Source of the DNA: Dysidea avara
Lineage: Eukaryota > Porifera > Demospongiae > Dictyoceratida > Dysideidae
Assembly (NCBI RefSeq): GCF_963678975.1
Contig: NC_089272.1
Location: forward strand, 3,778,359 to 3,842,358
DNA length: 64,000 bases
Reading direction: 5' to 3'
Shown: one piece after another, positions 59,101-64,000 of the stretch
Layout of the letters: every line of letters begins with the position of its first letter
Position numbering within the stretch: the stretch's first letter is position 1
Position numbers and translations under genes: made by a program
The notes under the pieces: model-generated
What the model was told of the DNA's origin: nothing
Database searches by the model: none
The model's input: the letters and a program-made list of their open reading frames with translations, nothing else

Positions 59101-62100
59101 ACAGGGATGGGGATTATTCCATCAGCAAGTCAGTTCTTGGCAAACATTCACCCGTCTTCATAATTTGTGACACATATTTCTGTTTATTTGAAATCCATCC
59201 GGACTTCGAAATATGCACTCTTCAAAATTAAAATCCTTCAAAATTCAGATTTTGCTTGTTGTTCAAAATTTTCTGTTTCGAAAATAACCCACTATACGGT
59301 AGTATCAGTGATATTGTTTTAATCTAGTACGTATTACCCACATCATATGATGTCACTGAACAAAGAAAGAAAATAGGTGGTACAGTGGAACCTGTGTTAC
59401 GGTCACCTGGATTAAGCGGTCACCTCTACATAACGGCCATGGTCACAAGGTCCCAAATATTTTCCCATACAAATGTATGCATTGTGGTCTGCATTAAGCG
59501 GTCACCTGTCTAACGCGTATAACGACCAACCAACAATTTGCCTATGAATCACTGTATACATAACTTTCTCCTTCCTATAGCGGTCGCTACCTTTTATGGT
59601 GGCTTGTTAAGCCAATTTCCTGGTACCACGGCACCGTTTCAATTAATGCGCAATTATCACACTTCCTGCCTTTCAATGAATACTATATAATCTATCAGGC
59701 TTTATTGCTTAAGCGTATTCAATAGCTATAACCAACATTCATAGACTCACCTTACCCTTTCTGTACTAAATATTCAGACTGTATTGCGGTTGGCGTGAGC
59801 CTCTTAATAATAATTACTCATTTATAACGGTCATAGCCACTAAAATGCTGCTGACCACCTTATGCAGGTTTTCTCTATAACAGCCACCTGTATATAAAGG
59901 CCAGATATATCTGGTCCCAAGGTGACCGTTATAGGCAGGTTCCACTGTACTAGGTTAAAAAATTGATGTAATACTCTAAAAGTACAGTCAGTTACTCTAT
60001 TAGAGGATTCACACAATTGAAGCACGTATTAATTTGAATCGTCAACGATATGAAAACATTGTAACAATTAGTAATATCATGACATGACATACTGTGAAAC
60101 AAATTTCTAGTCTGTCCAGCCTTAAACATACGTAAATGGATTGCATTATATGGATTACATTTATGGAATCTTACTTGTGAGCACTGCATGTGAAAATTGT
60201 GTCAAGTGATATTGTTCCATTAGAGTACGTACGTCTATAATTGTGACACCGACACCATTGCATGGCAAATCAGGCAAGTTATAATAACCAGAATCAGGAA
60301 TGGAACGGAACGGAATGGAATGACTAAAAGTTTTGCCTGTTAAGCATAATGATGTCTTTCACTGTCTGTATGAAAGTAAGTTTTTGGTGAGTTCAAGGCG
60401 AGCTAGGGTTGGCCCGGCTTTGCCGGGACGTTTGCTTCGCTCGCTCCAACCCTAGCTCGCCTCAAACTCACCAAAAACGTATCTTCCAGGGTTCTGCCCA
60501 TACTGGTTGGCAGTGGTTCAAAGTGACCAGTACCACTGAAAACTGACCAGTACCCTCTTAAATCCGACCAGTACAATTCTTACATATATTGCTGATACAC
60601 ATGCAATATACAGGGTGCACTCTAATATAACACACAACATGTCAGTTCATGTTAACTTTAGGCCACCACTCAGGAATTTCTGGTCAGAACCCTGACCTTC
60701 ATACAACTAGTGTGCTTGATAGTGGAATTATCAGACTGACCATTCCATTCCATTCCTGATTCCTGTTCCGGTTAATATAACTTGCCCAATTGCACAGCAT
60801 TTGCTCACTCTAACTGAATACTCACTAATGCATTAGAAACAAAACTTGTCCTTAGAAGGATTATTTAAAAATAAACCCTATACAAAAATAGTTAACATGG
60901 CATCTGAAATTTCAAAGTAATTATCTATAAACACAAACCAAAAGGCATATTTTATACTGCTAATTGAGTAACAGAACAATGAAAAATATTAATACTTTGA
61001 CATGACCATTTCTGATGTAAATGGTTGAAACACTCTAATAGAGCAGTCACAGAACTATAGGTTGTACTAGTACAACACTAACAGTCAGTGTTGGGACAGT
61101 TACTTTATAAAAGTAACTAGTTACATATTACGTATCACTTGCAACTGAACTATTTAGTTACAGTTACATATTACCCATAAAATAAAGTAACTATAATAAT
61201 ATTACATATTATATTACTTTGTGTCCACAGCCTTAAGCTGTCACGTGTGAAACTACCACTTTATCACATGACATGATTGCGTTGTTGGGCAATGTGCAAA
61301 TCTTGGTTATAAGTAAGAAGCTGGTGAATAAGCTTCATTCAGTAGGCTTCATTACTTCGTTGTGGCTAGGCGTTACTCAGTGGATTACTAACGGGATTAG
61401 TAACTTCGTTACTTATAGTAATAATATTATGTAATATTAGACTCGTTACATATTATGTAATATTAGACTCGTTACAGTAACTAAATTACTTAGGTAACGC
61501 ATTATATTTGTAAGTAAAGTAACTTGAGTTATATTACCTGCTTTTATAGCGTATTTCGTTATAATACTTAGTTACCACAAAAGTGATAATATTACGTAAC
61601 ACGTTACTCCCAACACTGCTAACAGTACATAAACTTTACTACATTCAGCACACAAAAAATCATCAAAATTCATAAGCAAGTGTTTGTTTAGATATCCAAA
61701 ACAACAAAGACTTGGAATTATCATTTAAATGTGTTGACCCTCTACTGATAATCAACACAAAATTCTGCAACATGTTTGTTAGGTTCATGATCATCCAAAC
61801 ATTTCAACCTCACCAATAATCATGACTGCTCAATTACAGCATATTTCAATATATTCTTTATTGAAACTACTGACCTGAATGTGTTTTTTTTCTGATCAAA
61901 TGTAAACACTATAGTTTTGAGTGAGCTGGTGTCATTAGCACTGTTTTAAGATCAAACAATGTAAGTATATTAAACCATCATCGCATAAATTCTTAACGTT
62001 CTTGTAAATAAACAGTCTGCACATGTTGACAAGACAGTGATATCACATTACAGCAGACAAACACTACACGCACACCCACATGATGCACATGCACACAAAC

Positions 62101-62161
62101 ACACACAACACACAACACTACACACGCACGCACACACACGCTACACACACACACACACTAC

Positions 62162-62219
<58 letters not shown>

Positions 62220-62388
62220 TTTAGCCTCGTGAGGGTGTACACCTACAGTACAGTACAATACTCCTGGTAGGGTCTCAGCCAGAATGAGGGCCTGTTGAGC
62301 ATCCTCTAACGTTGAACTAGCAATAATCATCTTATGTACACCAGATGATAATGCCCTTGATATCACCTGCTCCACATTCTCCCTGTAC
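55705..62388 (-). CDS. TatD-family metal-dependent nuclease, 3' three exons (partial)
   Basis: Join: 62388-62220, 56670-56533, 56175-55705 (stop TAA). The exons are 56+, 46 and 156 codons, phases 0, with GT-AG borders at the same places as exons 4-6 of the other TatD gene. Motifs are GVHPHEA, GECGLDYF, FVHDRDS, IHCFTG, YIGITGF, IETDCP and RNNEPC. All metal-site residues in these exons are present, unlike in the paralogue. TatD enzymes are Mg-dependent 3'-5' exonucleases/DNases linked to DNA repair and apoptotic DNA breakdown. The first exon(s), with the DxGxNLT strand, and any RRM must lie beyond 64000 or be absent; none was found at 62389-64000. The exon 4-equivalent donor is followed by a long GT microsatellite. 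Confidence 0.85.
56533..56670 (-). CDS. GECGLD exon of the second TatD gene
   Basis: 46 codons, phase 0, donor GTGAGC, acceptor ATTACAG. The metal-binding Glu is intact (GAG). Confidence 0.9.
56686..57255. mobile_element. hAT-type MITE (CAGAGTTGGGG ends), with paralogous empty site
   Basis: The ends CAGAGTTGGGG and CCCCAACTCTG are flanked by a perfect 8-bp duplication, GTAATAAG (56678-56685 and 57256-57263). The paralogous intron at 32884-32891 has a single GTAATAAG. The interior GTTACATATTAC words mark it as a relative of 907-7508 and 61086-61618. Confidence 0.93.
58440..58618. repeat. Dispersed repeat (CAGGGTTCTG), copy 1
   Basis: It matches 60487-60696 over its length, including GCAGTGGTTCAAAG, TAAATCCGACCAGTA and GTTCATGTTAACTTTAGGCC. 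In the second copy the ends CAGGGTTCTG/CAGAACCCTG are inverted; here the right end is degraded. Confidence 0.75.
58770..59306. repeat. TTCGAAA-rich repeat, inverted partner of 63640-64000
   Basis: About 380 bp (58920-59306) matches 63640-64000 in reverse complement, from CTGTGCCAATAACCAGAAAA to TTTCGAAAATAACCCACTATACGG. The left part has CTTCGAAAATAAATTCCCAC words. It is probably a MITE-like family ending TACCGTATAG. Confidence 0.75.
59383..59947. mobile_element. Pogo/Tigger-like MITE (CAGTGGAACCTG ends)
   Basis: The ends CAGTGGAACCTG and CAGGTTCCACTG are flanked by TA on both sides (59381-59382 and 59948-59949). The interior repeats CGGTCACC and ATAACGG words in inverted orientation. CAGTGGAACC ends with TA duplication are the hallmark of pogo/Tigger members of the Tc1/mariner superfamily. 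No transposase is present. Confidence 0.9.
60377..60480. repeat. Foldback with GC-rich core
   Basis: GTTTTTGGTGAGTT...GGCGAGCTAGGGTTGG pairs with CCAACCCTAGCTCGCC...AACTCACCAAAAAC. The loop holds a small CCCGGCTTTGCCGGG hairpin. Confidence 0.85.
60487..60696. repeat. Dispersed repeat (CAGGGTTCTG), copy 2
   Basis: Starts CAGGGTTCTGCCCATACTGG and ends CTGGTCAGAACCCTG, so the ends are short inverted repeats. It is a relative of 58440-58618 and nested inside 60262-60789. Confidence 0.75.
61086..61618. mobile_element. hAT-type MITE (CAGTGTTGGG ends), uninterrupted
   Basis: CAGTGTTGGGA...CCCAACACTG is flanked by a perfect 8-bp duplication, CTAACAGT (61078-61085 and 61619-61626). It is very similar to 907-1346 plus 7436-7508 and provides the empty site for the composite element there. 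Confidence 0.93.
62090..62217. repeat. (CA)n microsatellite touching a splice donor
   Basis: An imperfect CACACA tract, with GC- and TACA-interruptions on its left and a pure run on its right, ends at the donor site of the TatD exon 62220-62388. The short equivalent tract in the paralogue is at 36640-36672. Confidence 0.95.
62220..62388 (-). CDS. HPHEA exon of the second TatD gene
   Basis: 169 bp, acceptor CCATTAG, donor GTATGTGTG running straight into (GT)n. The product differs from the paralogue only at a few residues (for example IIAS for IITS and QQAL for QKAL). Confidence 0.9.
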
Positions 62389-62915
62389 CTAATGGAGAGA
62401 CATATGAGCAAAAATGCAATAATAGAATATTATCCTTTATACTGGCTGCTTTACTCATATGTACGAAATCAGGAATTCAATTTCCTTCAATACTGCATCA
62501 TGTGAATGTCCTATTAAATTCAGGGTAAACTACAGTGACTGTACACAACCAACACAAGGCACAGGACAAGCATGTCCAACCCTAATTGTGACATGTCGTA
62601 CTTTGTGCATCTTGGTTTTGCTAGACAGACCACTTTGAAATAATACAATAGGAGATGCAATCAAGTTGGGGACACATGAGAAGGATAAAGGCTCTAAATA
62701 CAAACAGTTAAAAAGTTGACATTAAAACACTGCTAAATGCAGAATAAAAATCGCAGATCTGGTGGTGACTTTATACCCCAGCGACATCTCAGTCTAGATA
62801 TACACCAAAGGGGCCACGATAGTTTCTGCTACATTCTACCTTCTCTTAACAACATTCACAAGTGGTGACAATTATTGTATACAGCCAGTATTTCTTTGAA
62901 TGATTGATTTCTATT

Positions 62916-63465
62916 TTAACCCTTCAACCCGCAGAGACCTTTTTGGACATGTGTGTTTACACAATATGGACATGCATGGCAACACTAGCTGGAGTAACTT
63001 AATTCTTACAGCCTACAAATACACTTACGTAGATTAAAAGTGTGTTTACTGGGCTACTTGGAGAAGGTTAACTGAACACTGTAACTACAGTGGCTTACTT
63101 GTTATGAAGCGGTGAACAGCGACGAGTCGCGTCTCCGTGTTTCTAGATTCTTGCCACGTGTTTAATTTCGATTGTGGATTTACTCACGTGCATCATATAT
63201 GACCTGATACAAAATTTCACAATGAATTTAATGAAAGTTGTTGCAAGGCGATAGGATCAACTACCTTCGAGTTATCAACCATTTTATAAAGGTATGTAAA
63301 GGGTTTGCGTGTTTCCTTACCGAAAAGTTATTTTCACGGCTAGTTTTGGCCTCACCATTTAGCATTAGGGTAAAACCCTAACGAAGTTACAACACTTTGT
63401 GCAAAGCATGCATATTTATTAAGTTTAATATCCAGTTTTCTGGATTATGCGGGTTTAAGGGTAAA
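62916..63465. mobile_element. Candidate piggyBac-like MITE (TTAACCCTT ends)
   Basis: The left end TTAACCCTTCAACCCGCAG faces TGCGGGTTTAAGGGTAAA at the right. A TTAA target with CCCTTnAACCCGCA ends suggests piggyBac, but the right TTAA is mutated to TAAA. The interior is AT-rich without a transposase. Confidence 0.55.
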
Positions 63466-63639
63466 TCTCATGGTAATCAGCATACCCGTTCTTCCTTACC
63501 GGAGCAATACACACATACAAAGTTACATTTAACAAGACATAAAAGTACAATGACAAACAGACAAGGTGACACACACATAAACAAACATAATAAATAAATA
63601 AAAATACAATAACTAATCACTATACAACAGGTCAAAAAT

Positions 63640-64000
63640 ACCGTATAGCAGGTTATTTTCGAAACAGAAATTTTCGCACAAGAAGCAAAATCTGAATTTC
63701 GAAAGATTTTAATTTCGAAGAGTGCATATTTCGAAGTCCGGATGGATTTCAAATAAACGGAAATTCGTGTCACAAATTATGAAGATGAGTGAATGATTTG
63801 CCGAAAATTGACTTACTGATGGAATAATCCCCATTTCTGTGCACTGGAGAGAAGACTGAGGGAGTCTCGGGTGGAGTGAATTCACTGGCACGATCACGCT
63901 CGATCATAGCTAGCTATCCTACCATAGATTCTAGAGCAGACGGCATCAATTCCCATTCTGGATCACCTGTTTTCTGGTTATTGGTACAGTAATGGTACAG
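63640..64000. repeat. TTCGAAA-rich repeat, inverted partner of 58920-59306
   Basis: It begins TACCGTATAGCAGGTTATTT and runs off the right edge. The body repeats TTTCGAAA words. Minus-strand frames in it are not conserved with the partner copy. Confidence 0.75.

Larger units (their letters stand above)
60262..60789. mobile_element. Inverted-repeat element with nested insertions
   Basis: The outer ends GGCAAGTTATAATAACC...GGAATGGAATG face CATTCCATTCC...GGTTAATATAACTTGCC, about 50 bp with some mismatches. ATTGCA occurs on both outer sides, so a 6-bp duplication is possible. Inside are a foldback (60377-60480) and the CAGGGTTCTG repeat (60487-60696). Confidence 0.7.
53294..62885. repeat. Segmental duplication block 2 (contains the second TatD gene)
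   Basis: The block is collinear with 29862-37312. Private insertions lengthen it: hAT 56686-57255, the pogo-like MITE 59383-59947, the inverted element 60262-60789 and hAT 61086-61618. The stretch 53500-55500 has no recognised gene. Confidence 0.8.

Noticed and set aside
58630..59231. Open frames in the TTCGAAA-rich repeat as genes
   Set aside because: The inverted partner at 63640-64000 does not keep the frames, and the segment behaves as a repeat.

Overview
The window looks like AT-rich animal nuclear DNA. Its genes are split by introns with GT-AG borders, and it is dense in transposons, minisatellites and segmental duplications. No bacterial operon, CRISPR array, rRNA or tRNA gene was recognised. 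The repeat style and the compact bacterial-like TatD family suggest an early-branching invertebrate such as a sponge. That taxonomic guess is inference only.

The main gene lies on the minus strand from 47266 to 31555. Six exons join in phase and predict a 428-residue protein: one N-terminal RNA-recognition motif (RRM), a linker, and a TatD-family metal-dependent nuclease domain. A second TatD gene, represented by its last three coding exons, lies at 62388-55705; its 5' part must be beyond the right edge. The two genes sit in a segmental duplication of about 7.5-9.5 kb (about 29.9-37.3 kb against 53.3-62.9 kb). The RRM-fused copy has lost two residues that bind metal in TatD enzymes. The other copy keeps them.

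Region by region: 1-345 is a 36-bp tandem repeat running into a 40-bp perfect palindrome. 907-7508 is a hAT-type element split by a 6.1-kb composite element. 9777-12622 and 37754-42804 are two more copies of that composite, the last inside intron 3 of the RRM-TatD gene. 12.9-24 kb holds two recent copies and one old copy of a roughly 3-4 kb unit. 25-31 kb is mostly unassigned DNA with MITEs. 31.5-47.3 kb is the RRM-TatD gene. 47.7-48.3 kb holds decayed hydrophobic reading frames. 48.4-50.07 kb is a dead non-LTR reverse transcriptase. 50.3-53.3 kb is mostly unassigned. 53.3-62.9 kb is the second TatD block with its own set of insertions. The right edge holds a piggyBac-like MITE and half of an inverted repeat pair.

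The most unusual system is the composite element. All three copies share one plan: an unmarked 5' end beginning TC-AAGACACAC, a roughly 0.8-kb leader with two diverged internal units, 1.5-4.7 kb of a ~31-bp minisatellite, and a 3' end made of a ~320-bp near-perfect hairpin. An uninterrupted relative of the hAT host at 61086-61618 gives the empty site and places the insertion at an A|T dinucleotide. This fits a Helitron-like (HINE-like) mode loosely, but the 3' end lacks the canonical CTRR. A short motif, GACTGTTCTATTAGAGTAT, recurs about two dozen times in either strand inside several otherwise unrelated mobile elements, and it resembles the minisatellite unit.
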